64,000 nucleotides of DNA. Source: Proales similis (Eukaryota; Rotifera; Eurotatoria; Ploima; Proalidae). The position numbers were made by a program, and so were the translations under genes. The stretch lies in the NCBI GenBank assembly GCA_019059635.1, contig JAGVRJ010000001.1:3410001-3474000 (forward strand), in the 5' to 3' direction. Under the pieces are notes generated by a model. The model was not told the origin of the DNA. It ran no database searches and was given only the letters and a program-made list of their open reading frames with translations. Within the stretch, counting starts at the first letter, position 1, and each line of letters begins with the position of its first letter. Of the stretch, positions 13,501 through 26,800 are shown piece after piece.

Positions 13501-14416
13501 TCAGTTCATCGAAGAGAAGGAAGACGGCTCATTGAAGGTTACCCTTCCCTACTACTTTGAGCCATCACTCAATCCGACCGCCAATTTGAACAACGCCAAC
13601 CGGGCCAAGCGGCTCGCCCAGGAGATTGTCACCCTGTCCAACTCGCTGCCGCTCACGTACAGCAGCAGTGTGTTTGTGCGATGTGACGAAGAACGCCTGG
13701 ACGTGCTCAAGGTGCTGATCACCGGCCCCCAAGACACTCCGTACGCCAACGGCTGCTTTGAATTCGACGTGTTCTTCCCGGCCGACTATCCAGAATCGCC
13801 GCCGATGGTCAATCTGCAAACCACAGGCAACCAGACAGTGCGCTTTAATCCAAACCTCTATCACGACGGCAAAGTCTGCCTCAGTGTACTCAACACATGG
13901 CACGGTCGACCCGAAGAGCGATGGAGCGCCCAAACGTCCAGTTTCCTTCAAGTGCTCGTCTCAATCCAGTCGTTGATTCTCGTCTCTGAGCCTTATTTCA
14001 ACGAGCCTGGCTACGAGCGGTCGAGGGGCACACCGGCCGGCACCGCATCGTCTATCGAGCACGACTCCAATATAAGACAGGCGACTGTCAAGTGGGCCAT
14101 GCTCGAAATGATTCGAAAACCGCCCGCCTGCTTCAAAGAGGTTTGTTTGCCACTCTTCCTCTCCTCATTTTTTTGTCTTTTCGGTATTTTGATGCATTTT
14201 CGCACTCAGGTGGTTACGCGTCACTTTTACTACAAGAAACAGGAGATCCGCAGCCAATGCGAACTATGGCTCAAAGAGATGGAGCCTCACTTGAACGACA
14301 AGCAAATCGGGCAGTCGGTGATGAAGAGCTCCGCGGCTCTTAAGCGGCACATGGCTCAGCTCTACGAAGAGCTCGACAAGCTCAAGCTGGACGAGGAGGC
14401 AACAGTCGACGAATGA
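1505..14416 (+). CDS. BIRC6: BIRC6/BRUCE-like giant BIR-repeat E2/E3 ubiquitin-conjugating enzyme
   Basis: This is a homologue of BIRC6 (BRUCE/Apollon), a very large inhibitor-of-apoptosis protein that combines a caspase-binding BIR domain with a C-terminal UBC domain and acts as a hybrid E2/E3 enzyme. Coding exons are 1505-13289, 13348-13419, 13494-14140 and 14210-14416. They sum to 12,711 nt and 4,236 residues (human about 4,860). The N-terminus is the WD-like region, interrupted by the BIR domain at about residues 218-300, with zinc ligands C266, C269, H286 and C293. A Ser/Ala-rich low-complexity linker lies near 2750-3000. Two jelly-roll-like modules are visible near 5900-6200 and 10080-10420, and a ubiquitin-like segment near 11920-12060. 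The UBC domain covers about residues 3988-4160, with catalytic Cys4081 in GKVCLSVLNTWHG. Translation could also start at TTG 1493, but ATG 1505 is preferred. The 11.8 kb exon is striking next to intron-rich neighbours. Confidence 0.95.
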
Positions 14417-14806
14417 CCTCAATTCTTTAAATATTTAATCTAAATCATCACCTTTGTGTCTCACGTGTTCCTATTTGAATCAAATATTTAGATATTTGCG
14501 CTCGTTGTTCTCTTTTCTCCACAACCTTCTCCTTGCTTTTTTCTTCTTTTTTTTCTTTTCTCTCTCCTTAATTTTATTCATTCGCGAAATGAACATTTGA
14601 GAAATAGCAAACAAACGCAGTGCCGCTTAACCTTTTGTTCGTGACGCGTTTCGGGAGAATTTTAGGCGCCATACTCGCAGACTTAATCAAACTTGCTTCC
14701 TTCTTCAATGATCAATTTATGATTTATTTGAGTAAAAAAAGAAAGATTGTTTCAGATTTCGAAAAAAAAAACTTCACGTCAGTTTGTCGATTCAGTGCGT
14801 TCGAAT
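14417..14806. other. Tail-to-tail intergenic region between BIRC6 and the dynein gene
   Basis: This 390 bp stretch is AT- and pyrimidine-rich and has no plausible coding sequence. On the minus strand, AATAAA motifs occur at 14723-14728 (about 80 bp past the dynein stop) and at 14573-14578, and are likely polyadenylation signals for the dynein transcript. No canonical AATAAA is visible for BIRC6 on the plus strand. Confidence 0.6.
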
Positions 14807-17800
14807 CTAAAAGGGCTTTAGAGTGGCGCACACGCCGCGCATGTACCATTTTTGCGGAGGCACGCCCGAATGGTACATGTCTATTTCAAACAAGCTCTGA
14901 CTCCTTTCGCGTCTACTCGCGTAGACTGGACACTTGAACAAGTCAGCTGACCTGTTTGAGTCGTTGGCCAGCGGCTTCTCTGACTCTGGCCAGCAGGTCA
15001 AATGCATCACGGGCAGGTTCATGTAGCCCTCTTTGAACTTGACCGGCTGATCTACAAGCTCAGAGGAGCTCTTTTCCCAATGGCAGCCTTCATTCATTCG
15101 TTTAGACAGACACTAAGATGTTTTCATCCAGAATGGCTTACCCCACAAGTAAAGGCCGAAAATGAAAATTCCTTCCTTGGGCGGGTCTCTTAGCTTGAAG
15201 GCAAACGAATGAGTGGATGCTCGGCTTCAGAGTAAAGAAGGCTGTTGGCTTACATGCTCCTTGTCTCTGGAAGTCATTTCGGTCTGGAAAACTAAACTCT
15301 CCACACAGACGTTCTCTTCGCTTTGATTTCGACTGCGCCAAGTTTCCTGCTTGAATATGCTCAGAAGAGTGGCCGGGTTGAAGAAGGCGGACAGATTGTA
15401 GGCCGGCGTCTTTTCTCTTCCCTGATCGTGCGATCTCTCAATTGAATTCAGACCGAAAAAGATCTTTGAACAGAACTTGCCATTGTGAGACATTTCTCGA
15501 TGTGCTGATAGCGCGAAAAGGTGTCCGAAATGAACGAGCTGAGCGAATAGGTCTTGAAGCCAGGGCCAGCGGCAGCCAATCTGGCCCACTCTTCAGGTAT
15601 CTGATGGTGATACAAGCTGTCGGCCACTTCGATCAGCCCGTTGTCAAGCTGCCAGCCGATCTTGTCGTTCTCAGTCGCATTTTTTATTTGCTAGAATAAA
15701 CCCGGTCGTCAAAGATGACCACTGGCCAATTGAACAGGCTGTGTTTTACCTGAACTTGTCTTCTTATGGTCGAAATGAGCTTCATTATAAGATTGATCTC
15801 ATTCAGAATCCAGCTGTTGAACAAGTTGTGAGCGACGCCGCCGTTCTTTTTTATCCGCTCCATTATTTGATCCTGACAGGAGCGGAGAGTTTAGAAGCAA
15901 TTGAGAAAATGAATTGGAATCTCGACCACACTTACGCGACTGATTATTTTTATCAACTTGCTGCTCAGAAAGTTGGAGCAGTATTCGTTCAAATCGGTGA
16001 ACTTGCGGCTTTTGCTGAGTAAATAGCTGGAAGAGCAGAACGCATTGGCAGTGCTGGCCGACAAGTTGCTCGAGTTGAGGCTTATATGCGGCACCAAGGA
16101 GTCTGGAATGGATCAGTTTAATTGAAAAGCAAAGCAAATGAAACAAAATGAAGCTCACTGTCGATCGGGGTGATTGGCCGGCTGACGATCTTGGGATTTG
16201 TCTCTGACTCGGGCATTATGTCCATCAGCTTGTTCAAGCGGCTGATGATGAACACATCGTCGAGAAGAACAGCTTCACTCGACGAGAGCAAGTGGGCTGC
16301 TTCGGCAAAGTCAAGTTGAAGCGGCTGTATGTTCTCGATCGCTTGCGTCAGTTGGCCTAGTTTGGGATGCTGGGCCAGAAACGCGGCCGGTATCTTGTAT
16401 TTCAGCTTGCTGATCTCAAAGTCTCTCTTGTTGGCCACCGACGATATCCAATAGTCGGCGATGGCTTGAATGGCATTGTAGTCGGCCTCGTTCGATGCCG
16501 ATGCTCCGTAGATCAGCTTTTTAAGGTTTTTTCAAAAGCTTGATTCGAACGTCTGAAAGAGCTTTCTTACATCAGAAATAATAGACTTGATGGCTTGCAC
16601 GGACACGTTTCGACTTGTGTCACTTGACGACTTGATCGACTCACTTCGAGACACAAACTCGCTTATCGAATACTCCTGGACGGCCGCTTTCAGGCTTTCC
16701 TTTAGAGAGCAAGCATCAAGGCGTTGAGGGTTTAAACGAGGCGAATTGAGCTCACATTGAACTCTTCGGTGCTTATTTTAAGAGTCGACGAGTCGTTCCA
16801 GCCGCAGCGAGTGAATCGACTGCGCAGTCTCAGGCAGCAGTGGAAGAAGATCAGGTTGTGAATGAGAATGGGCCACTCGGACTTGGCCGAAGTTTTCAAC
16901 GTCTCACTGTCGAACCACTTGAGCATTTTCAACATGTTCTCTCTCATTGTGACGGGAGGAGAGACCAACGCCTGGGCGGACTCGAGAACAAGCAGAGTGG
17001 GAGGAACGCTGCTCTCTTGCTTTACACTTATCCAGCAGCGGAAGTTGGCCTGCACGGTGCTCTTTGCCTCGTTGAGGAGTGTGTCTATAAGACTGAGCAC
17101 GTGCGGTGCGCTTTGGCAGTTGAGCAATAAGATCCATCCGCCCTCTTTCATCATTCGCTCCATTTCTCGACGAACTGATCGGCTCACACTCGGGCCGATC
17201 GAATTGATTTCGACCACCGAGTACCTGGTCGTTTGTGACTGCTCTGCATGTTTGACAAACAGGCGCCTGATCGACTCGGCCTCTTCAGTGTATTGAAGTG
17301 TGATCAGTTTGCTCGAGCTGCTCGACTCGACCAAATAGTTGAGATCGATTGAAAATCCGGACACAAATCTAAATATGGGCCGCCGTTCAGAGCAAAATGA
17401 GACACCTGGAGGGCGATTGAAAAGCACTCACTCTTTGCCGAGCACTGCTGAGACAAATGCAAGCGAGAGCTGAATGATCCGATCGGCTCTGACCGCGCGT
17501 AGAATACAGAAGCGCTGCATCGGGCTGAGAGAATCGTCGAGCTTGTCAGGCAGCGAGGCGTTCTCGGGCTGCTCTGATTCGCACATGCTTCGCCATTGCG
17601 TTTCTCGACCATCGCGAGCCATTCGCTCAAACGGCTCGCTGAACCACGACTGACAGACTGCCAAGTGCTGCAAATTCTGAAACTGTTCTTCGCTCATCCA
17701 ATCGAACGGCTTCTTGGCGTTCCAGTGTTTGTTTTCGCCCGCGCTCTCGTTCAGTTTGTTGTGAAGCTGAAGTGCAAACTGGGGCGAAACGACAAACTCG

Positions 17801-20800
17801 CGCTCTCCGACTCTGGTCCGACCGGCAGCAGCCTCAATCTGAGTGGTCGTGTTGAAATTTAAGAAATTCATGGCATTGAACAAGGACAAGTCACGTACTT
17901 CCATGCTCAAGTAGATGGCGAATAGACGCTGGTCCAGCTCGTTCATCATGTGGCCCAAGCATTCGAACACTTTTTGCGTCAAGAGACTAATCGCTTGCAC
18001 CGAAGAGGATCTTTGAAAACGCTTCAGCGTTCTGTTCATTAAGCTCGTCGAAGTCCAAAACCTACCGCTCGAATTGACTGAGCGAGTCGTAGAACATGGC
18101 CAGGAACTTGTCGAACGTCAGAATGTAGGCGGCGTTTAGATGTCGCATGGCTAGCGCGACCTCGTAGCAGATGGCACCGCGCACCGCAATCTCTCGGTAG
18201 CTCTCTCTTGTTTTGTTCAACGGCTCTTCGGCGGCGTTTATCCGAAGGTTGCTACACAAGCCGGTCAGTTGAGACCGAGCGCAAGCACACACACACACAA
18301 TCACTTACCTGTCGATCGCTTCGTCGTACGCTTTCTTCAAATCTGACAGTCTCTTGGTTGGCTCCACGCTGTTCAACAGGTCAATGTCCGATGCCAAAAA
18401 GTTGGTTATGTCCTGCTCGAGCGGGTCGATTATTTTCAGTGTGTTCACTTTTTCCTGCGAGCGTTCGAAAATTTGATAATCAAAGCCAACGTTCAAATTT
18501 GAGAATCAATTTACTTGCAACAGGCCGAATCGCTCGGACGCAATTCTCGGCTTGGCCACTCTGAGGAACTGGTCGAGCAGCTGCTCTTCCAAATCTCGTC
18601 TACTCAGTCCGAAATTGACCACTTCAGTGTACGCGGCCAAGTAATGAGGAATTTCGACCGGCTCGTAAATTGTGTGAAGAAACAGTCTTTAGAGAGCGAA
18701 TGAGCCGCCGGGCATCGAACAAAGCCAGAAATAAGTGAGACTGACCGAAACTGATTGCTGCACTCTATTTCCTGGGTGCCCAGCGCCAGCTTGAACGGAC
18801 GATCACTTTTCATAAAACGCTGCTTGTTCCTCAGAACAGTCATCAGCTTTCTGTTTTGCATCAAGCTTTTCACGTTGCAGTCGATCAAAAGCAAATAGTT
18901 GCCTTCGGACAGGCAAGTTTCCAGATTGGATTTCATTTCCTTAATTCATCGCCGATCGATTTGAAGGACAAGAGAGACTGGTAGTGAGAAGCGACTTACG
19001 TGCTGCTTGACGATTACAAGCTTCTTCTTTTGATAGAAAGTTCGAATCCAACTGATCGAATGGAGCGACGGGTCGCAGACAAGTGGCCAGTTGTCGTAGC
19101 TCTCTTGCTCGATTAGAAAGCAGCCGTTCTCGAGCACATTGTTCGTGTTTGGCAGTCTCAGCAGCTCCATCTCTTTCAGCTGAATGGGCGTGAACAGAAA
19201 CTCGGCCAATGAAAAGTCCTGGCAAACAGCAAGAGGTGCATTTCGCTCCAAACAAGTGAGAATCGCCAGAGCTGAGGCTTACGCGAAATATTTGCTGCGA
19301 TTCGCGCGGGATTTCGTGTCTCATGCAGCAGTCGGCAAAGTTTCTGTTCAATCGAGCTCTTGTCGGCCAATCAAACGGACCAGAATAGGCGATGTGCGCC
19401 GCGGCCAGCAAGCAGTTGGTAATCGTCTGCTCGTGGCTCAGATGCTCGTCTATCCACCGCTTCCATTGGCTCTCTAGGCCCAGGATGCTTTTTGGCAAGA
19501 GACCCGGTCAGAATTACGTATCGAAATCGATTTTAAACACAAGTAAAACACAAAATGAACAAAATCTCTAAACGCTAGTGCAATCAGCTTGGAAACAAAT
19601 ATTGAAAAAAAAACAAAACGCAAAAGCAAACGGCAAAGAAGCAACAGCTGGCAAGAACTGGCGTGAGGTTACCCCTTCATTGACGACGGCTGATTCAAAC
19701 GGAACGAGGTCCGCATCAGTCTGGTGGTGAGATTAGTCGGATTAAAATTGAGTGAGAAAAGCGTTAACAAGAGAAGCATAGAAAGGTGGCGCGAAAATAA
19801 GAAGCCTAATTGCCCAAATCTATGGCCAAAATCAGCACAAAAGCCCCAATGTGTACACAAGCATCTAAGCGCACAGTCAAAGTGAAGCGCGTGAAGTTCT
19901 GTTAGTCGCTCGAATTTTGCCAACAAGCAACTGGGACAGTCTCTCTTTACCTGGTCTCTTCAGTCGGGGGCGAATTTTTCTCTCTTTTCAAAGTTGCATG
20001 TCAAAATAAAGAGCGAGTTAATCGGCTATTAGCGAGAGAAATAGGCGCAGATTGCTGAAAGAGAGCCAAAAGAGAGGGAGCAAGGGAATGAGGAGGAAAG
20101 GAGGAGGCTAGCAGGCAGGTGGACGCCTGCGCTCTAACTGATATTCAACATTTTGTTTACCTTTCGATGATCGAAGTCGCCGCATCGAGACGATTGACGC
20201 AGTCAGCAAGTTCAGAGTTAAGACGATGCTTGTTGACAGCTGCCCGGTCGAACGCATCTTGAAGTTGGGCTAGTTCGTCCTCGAGTCGCGCCAAATCCTC
20301 TTGGCTCAAGTCCTCGTCTCCGAGCGCACTGCTCTGGTCCAGGTTCTACTCAATTCGAATTCGATTAGTAAAGAGTTTATCTCCAATTTTAACATTCAAC
20401 AGCAATTAATGAGCCGCTAAGAGGTTGTTAGAGAACAGAATAAAATCACTTTCAACAACGTCTGAGTGCAAGAAAAATAAACGCCAACTCTGGCAGTGGG
20501 GTCCATTTAAAGTTGAAAAAAAAAAACGGAACGATTGAGGCACATAGCGGATAAGGATTTCGAAATGGTCCTTACGCTCTTGTTGCGAGTCATTCGCGAA
20601 AAGAATGAACGCTGAATGTTTTATAAAGGTGATCAATCAATGAGCGAGCAGAATTGAGTCAAGTTGATTAAAAACAAACGCGACCGTGAACGCTTCCACG
20701 ACTCATGGTTAATCGATGTGCGGCAAACAAACAAAATGCAACAAATCGAACAAAAACCAGCTAAAACGCTTCTAAGCAAGCAAGGCGAGCAAGCCACCCG

Positions 20801-23800
20801 AGTGATTGGGCACTTGCTCGACACATGAATGAATGGATCGATTCAACTAGACTGAACACTGGCACCCACAGCTGCTTACCAAACTTTCTTCCAATTTTTT
20901 CAATCTAATCGACTGAAACGAGAACAGAGAATTGAAATTAGTTTTAAAGGCAGAAATATTAGATTGTTAGAAGAGAGTAAAGTTCTTGAGAGATAAGAGA
21001 GGTGAGACAAAAGCCGCGGCTTACCTCGGCCTCTTGAGCGGCGATCGTTCGCTCGTAGTCGATTTGCTGCTGCTTTATTCGTTCGACCGTCTGCTTGGAC
21101 TCGTTCAACGGCGAGCAGAGTCTCGAATACTCCAATATGGCGATCACGTAGTGGACTAGATTGGCCGTGTCCTCGCTTGCATAGCGAGCTGCCGAAATTG
21201 TGATGCCCGCTCTAGCTGCAGTGGCGTCGCTTTTGGCTGCGGCGATGTTCGTTTCTGAATCGCTCAGTCAGCAAAGGAGCCGCACTAGTCGGAATGGCGA
21301 ATTACCTTTGGCGTTTTCGATCAAACTTCCCTCGCCTGTGATTCCTAGTTGGCCGTCCTTGTCCTTGATGAAGTAGCTCTCCACCGCTTAATTGCCGAGC
21401 TTGGTCAATAAGAGAGCATCGATGAGCAGAAGCTGATCTGTTACCATTCGAAACTTCGGGCTGCAGGCCTTCTTCCCAATCGACAGAATGCATGAGCTCG
21501 ACGAATTTGGCCGAATCCTGCATCACGGTCTGGTATTGCTTCCATCTGGTTCGATCAAGTCGCTCCATTTTGGCCGCAGCTATTTTCATGCCGAGTTAAA
21601 AACGCGCAGTCGGTCGAGTGAAAAAAGAGCACCGACCGTTCTTCGACTTGTTCGACTTGGACTCTGTCTTGTCTTCGCGGGCATTCGACACACTGCTGGT
21701 TGCTTGTGTGTCGTTGAAGACGCCGCTTGTCTCCATATTGCTCTTGGCATTTTCGGTCGCATTCTTGCGTCCGATCAGCACCATGACCATCTCCATAATT
21801 TGTCCGATCAACGCCGGCGGATTCTGAAAGGCGCGGATTCGCTCAATGCAAGCTCGGTCCACTTTTCCTTTCCAATAGTCGACTTGTCGCTTTTTGTCAC
21901 TCAGCGCTCGCTTGCATTCTTCGACTTTTTTCTTTGCCGCTTCGAGCTCCTCTTCCATTCGAGCTCGTTTCGACTTCTGGCTCTCTTCCCTCATTCTGGT
22001 GTACTCATGATCGAACTCGTCCATGTTTTCTGCACGATAGTCAAAGGCCGAATGAGAGCTCAATGTGAAAATCAAACAAGCAACAGCAGCCTACCTTCGG
22101 ACAAAAGCTTGTCGTTCTCAATCAGATTGTCGCTTTCGTCTTCGGGATGAGCCTGAAGCTGCATCAGAGCGGCCAGTGAGCCACCTTGGCCTAATTTGGC
22201 CTTGAGCTTTTCCACCTGGGTGGTCTTTTCCACCAAAGTTCGCAGGGCCTCTTCTGTTTCGGTCTGCGCTTGTTTACACCTCTGCTTGAGCTCTTTGATG
22301 TAGGCCTTCATCTGCTGGCTGCCCTCGCGAGTTTTGTTCAGCGTGTCAAGAACGCGTCTCAGTCGAATTATGTCGTTCTCGCACTGTTTGGCTTTCGACG
22401 TGAAAAAGTACCAGAACGAGCTGACGAACCGCTTGAATGAAGCCAGACTGACGAACATGTGCATTGGCGACACTTGGTCGCGGTCCTCGTGCTTACGCCT
22501 GGCGAGATTGTTCTCTTATTCAAATGGCAAATTGATTAGCCGGAAGGGCAACCATCTACTTACCGAATGAGCTCAAGAATTATTGCTTTTGAGCTGGGCA
22601 AAGAGTCAGACGAGACGAGTGCTCGTTCAGAGCTGGGCTCTTCATCCATCTGCTCGCCGGCCCAGGGCATTTGCCGACACTCCCTCAGAACGTAGGTGTG
22701 AATGTCAGTCATGCATTTGGCCAGTTTTGACTTTAGCTCGTCGGACGTGAATTTGGCGTCGATGAAATGCAGCGCTTCGTTTGAGATCAGCTCCTGGTCC
22801 CAGTCCCTGATCCAATAGACTCGCGTGTGCGCAACTATGCCGCGGAAATGCTTCACAATCGTCTCCAACACTTGACTGTACGGATCGAGCACAATGCAAA
22901 TGTGAAGATTTCGTTTCACTCGCGTGTTGAAGAATAGCTTCGAATCGATCATCTTGTTCGGATGCTCTCGTTTGATACTGGAGGCCATCGCACTGGCCAG
23001 GCCGTCCATTTCATCGTTACTAAACAGGCTTGTGCATTCGCCGTTGTTAAGTAGACTGCTCACTGCGTCCAAGCATTCGTCTGAATTGAGTTGTTCGGCG
23101 CCAAATAACAGACCAACGTGCTTGTCCTCGGAGCCGGCCGTGCGCACCGCAGTTCTGATCGAGTCCATGTAGGCGCTCTTCTTCGATATATCCAAGTCGT
23201 GCGGCTGTATGTCACACAAGTAAAAGGCCATTTTGACCAGACTGGCCAAATGATTGCCCACATTGCCGATCAAGAGGATGTTGGCGCTTAAAAACAAAAA
23301 ACATGTTTCCTTTTCTGCTTTTCGCTTTGTGTGTTAGCAGACCTGTGAGGCTGGGAGAGAACCCGATGAATTCGAACTATGTGAAGGACAGTGTTTGGCG
23401 AGAGTTCAATGTTGAGCTGGTTCTGGCCGTACTCTTCATAGTGACGGTTGAGCGCCTTTTGCAAATATAGCTGGAGCGTTTCAACTCCATAAAAAGGCGA
23501 CACTTTAATCTACAATTGAATATTTGGTGATAATCAACACCGAAATGGGGCCCGATTGTTGCTGGCTTACTTCTGAGCGCACCAGACCAGGGCTTGCGAT
23601 GTTTCGATCGAACCCGGTGTCTGTTAGGTCGATGGCGGTAAAGTCTGGCCAACTGCTCCTCTGAGCCAGCGATGCGAAATGCTTTAAAAGAAGACGATTT
23701 GAACTGGCCGAGTCAAGTCTACTTCCACTCTTGAGCCTACCTTCGACAAGAGCTGGTCGAAAGTCCGATTGAACCAGTTCAAATCGGTCTGGCGGCAGAT

Positions 23801-26800
23801 TTGGCAGCCGATCGCATCATTTAATTCACTTCGCCAATGCCCGAGCACAATGTCAGGCTCGTTGCGCTGTTCACCGTCCAGCAGCCGCATGGACTATTTC
23901 AATTGAAAGAGTTGAACATTTGCAAGAAATTAAGAATCTGGAAGCGATCTGGATACCTGAATGACACTTGCGAATGACTTGAGAGTGAAGAGGTAATGCT
24001 GACGGCCGGGAGTGCCGCAGGGCTTCAGGACCTGGCGGACAGCCTCGAACAGTTCAACTGTGCAGTCAACAATGCTTGCGTGCAGCTCGGAATCAATGGG
24101 CGCCATTCCATCGTGCAGCCAGCTGGCCTCTAGACACCCATTGACGATGCTCCTGAGCGCCTCTCCCTGTGGCTCTGGTAGATGAATCGGAACAAAGTGG
24201 CGCTTTTCAATTCAAACCAATTTTGAATCTTTATCAAACCGACTAGCGGGCAATTTAGTGCTTACCAATAGTCGTGAATCGAGAGCAGAGTCCGGACCAC
24301 CCAAACTAGAGTTGGCATAAAAGCTCACTTCGTCGATGTATTTCTGTTCAAATGGTCGCTGATCCGACTGAATAAGGCGGCTGTCAACCATCTGTCGAAG
24401 CAACTGAACACGAACACGTTAGAGAGCTGAAGCAAGCTCGAGTCTCAATGAATTGATTACTTCGTTGCATTTTTGCACTCCGTTCTGATCGCGCAGTGGG
24501 CTGCTCAGATCGTCAATAAAGACGGCCAACGCTTTTTTATGAGCGGCACCGTATGTGAAGCCCTGGCGATGAACAATATTTGCTTCGATGAACTTTCCGA
24601 CCTGATCGGCTTTGGTCGCGCCGGAGAAGTTCAAGCGCTTGGCCACGGTCAGATTGGCGTCTAGTTTTTTTTGAATCTCGATTAGATTTAAATCGGAATT
24701 TTGAAATTCGAACAAAATCACAATCAAAAGACTAAAAGTTCACATTCAACAGACAGATTGGTCAAAAGACAAGAGACACTGTGCAACTCCAACTCTTACA
24801 TGGCTTGGCATTCTCTAGAGTGGGATCTGTTCGAGGAAATAGACAAATATGTGAGTAAGAATGAAAAAAAAAGCGCGATAGTTAGCGAAGAGAGAAAAGC
24901 GGGAAAAAAGAGCTCGAATCTGCATGTGGACTAACCGAACTCTTGAAAGAACTGCTGCAGTAGCTTTGTCTTGCCGCATCCAGTTGGCCCGTACACAATC
25001 ACGTTCTGCTGAGCCAGACAGGCCAGATCGAGAAAGACCTTGCATCTAATGGTGTCGATCGTTTCTACATAAACGTTGCCCAGCAGGTCGATATTGTCCA
25101 TGTAGACACTCTCGGGTACACTTGATTGGCATTGAGTTGGAAGGCTGGGTCGGAGAAGGGCGAGGAGGCGATGACTTACCGCTGAGTCCACTGATCCCAT
25201 TCACCCGACTCGTCGAGATAATACTCGAACACGGAGCTCTTCTGGTCGTCGTCGGGCAAAGAGCTGACCAGCTTGTAGAGTAGATCGCTGAAGCCTCTTT
25301 GCTTGTCGACCGGCAAGACGCCGCCAAACGTCCAAATGAGGCAGTAGAGGAAAAGCCGCTCGACATGAATGTAGCCTCCGAGGTTGGAATTCTCCTCGAG
25401 CATTGCGCCCAGCAGCTTTAGACAGCTCATGAAGAGTCCTTCTTCTCTGACCTCGATGAGCGGTCGACTCTCCCTGAATACGTAGTTGCAGACTGGGTCC
25501 ATGGTTTTCACAAACACCGCTTGAAGGCACTTGAAGTCGAGAAAGATTACTGAACGACTGATAAAGGCGGAGAATAGGTGGCTAGCAAAATAGCGGTTAA
25601 CTCTAGTAGCTCAAGCGTCTAGTTATAAAGCTAATAAAATAATTTTATGTAAAAAAGCATTTTCTCAACTAAGCCAATCGTAACTAAGCCAATCGGGCCT
25701 TTTTTTTACCTGAGCAGAGCCTCTCACATCAATATTCTGACATAGAATGAAGCGAGACGTACACAGTAAAATTGGGGGAAACCAAAAAGAGCCGAATCGG
25801 CCGGAATCAATGATCAACTAACCTGAAGTCCACTGTCGACTCTAGCGTCGAGCCAAGAGCGTGCGATTGATCTCCATCCGACGACTTGATCGCCATAAGT
25901 CACAATGCCCTTCAGATGGCTCAATTATGAGACTTGTTGGCGTTTCTTCCAACCATGCTGAGTTTTACCGCTTTAGACATGATCGATGGCGACGCGTCGT
26001 TTAACTGATTCGTTTCAAACACTATTCGACAGTTGTTTTTGTAGGCGTCTCCGTTTGCCAACTGAAGGAAATTCGAATCGAACAGAGACTCGAGTGAGCT
26101 CATGCATTCGGGCAGCAGCGGTCCGTCAAGGCAGATCCAGCTCGTTCGTTTTTTCTTTTCATCCATAATGGATGACAGGTCGAGGAATGCTCATTAAAGA
26201 GAATAGTCACCTCATTAGAGCTTTTGATTAGATGAGTAAGAAACCCGGCCCGGTGCTCTGAGCCGCTCTCAACCGAGCCGAACAGAAGCGACTGGTGATC
26301 ACATGCAGCCGGATAGATTTTAATCAGTTTGTGATCGTGTGAGCTCTGCTGACGAAAAAGCTGCTCGGATTCTATTTGTGGCATCGACTGCCGCTCGTAG
26401 TCGGACAACGATCTGATCAATGCGTCCAGTGTTGAAGACTTGCCCGTCCCAGACGGTCCGCACAGAATCACACCTGAACAAGAGCGATTAGACGAGAAAT
26501 TGAGATCGCACTGGCAAGCAAGCGCACCTGGGAACGTTTGCGACAGGTTGTAGATTTGAACCGACTTTTCAAGCCAGTTCTTGTTCGGATACAAACTAAG
26601 CTCCTCAGACGCTTTTCGGCTGACAATTCGCTCCAAAAGAGAGTTGGAGCTCAAACTCTTGCTGTCCTCTTTCAGAATGAGCACGTCTTGAACGAGCTTT
26701 TTGAACAGCTTGCCATCCTTTAATGTGATCAGCAATCGCTATTGACCTAAAGCAAGAGTGAAAAAGGCCAACAAACTTTTGCGTCAAATCGCGGACTAAG

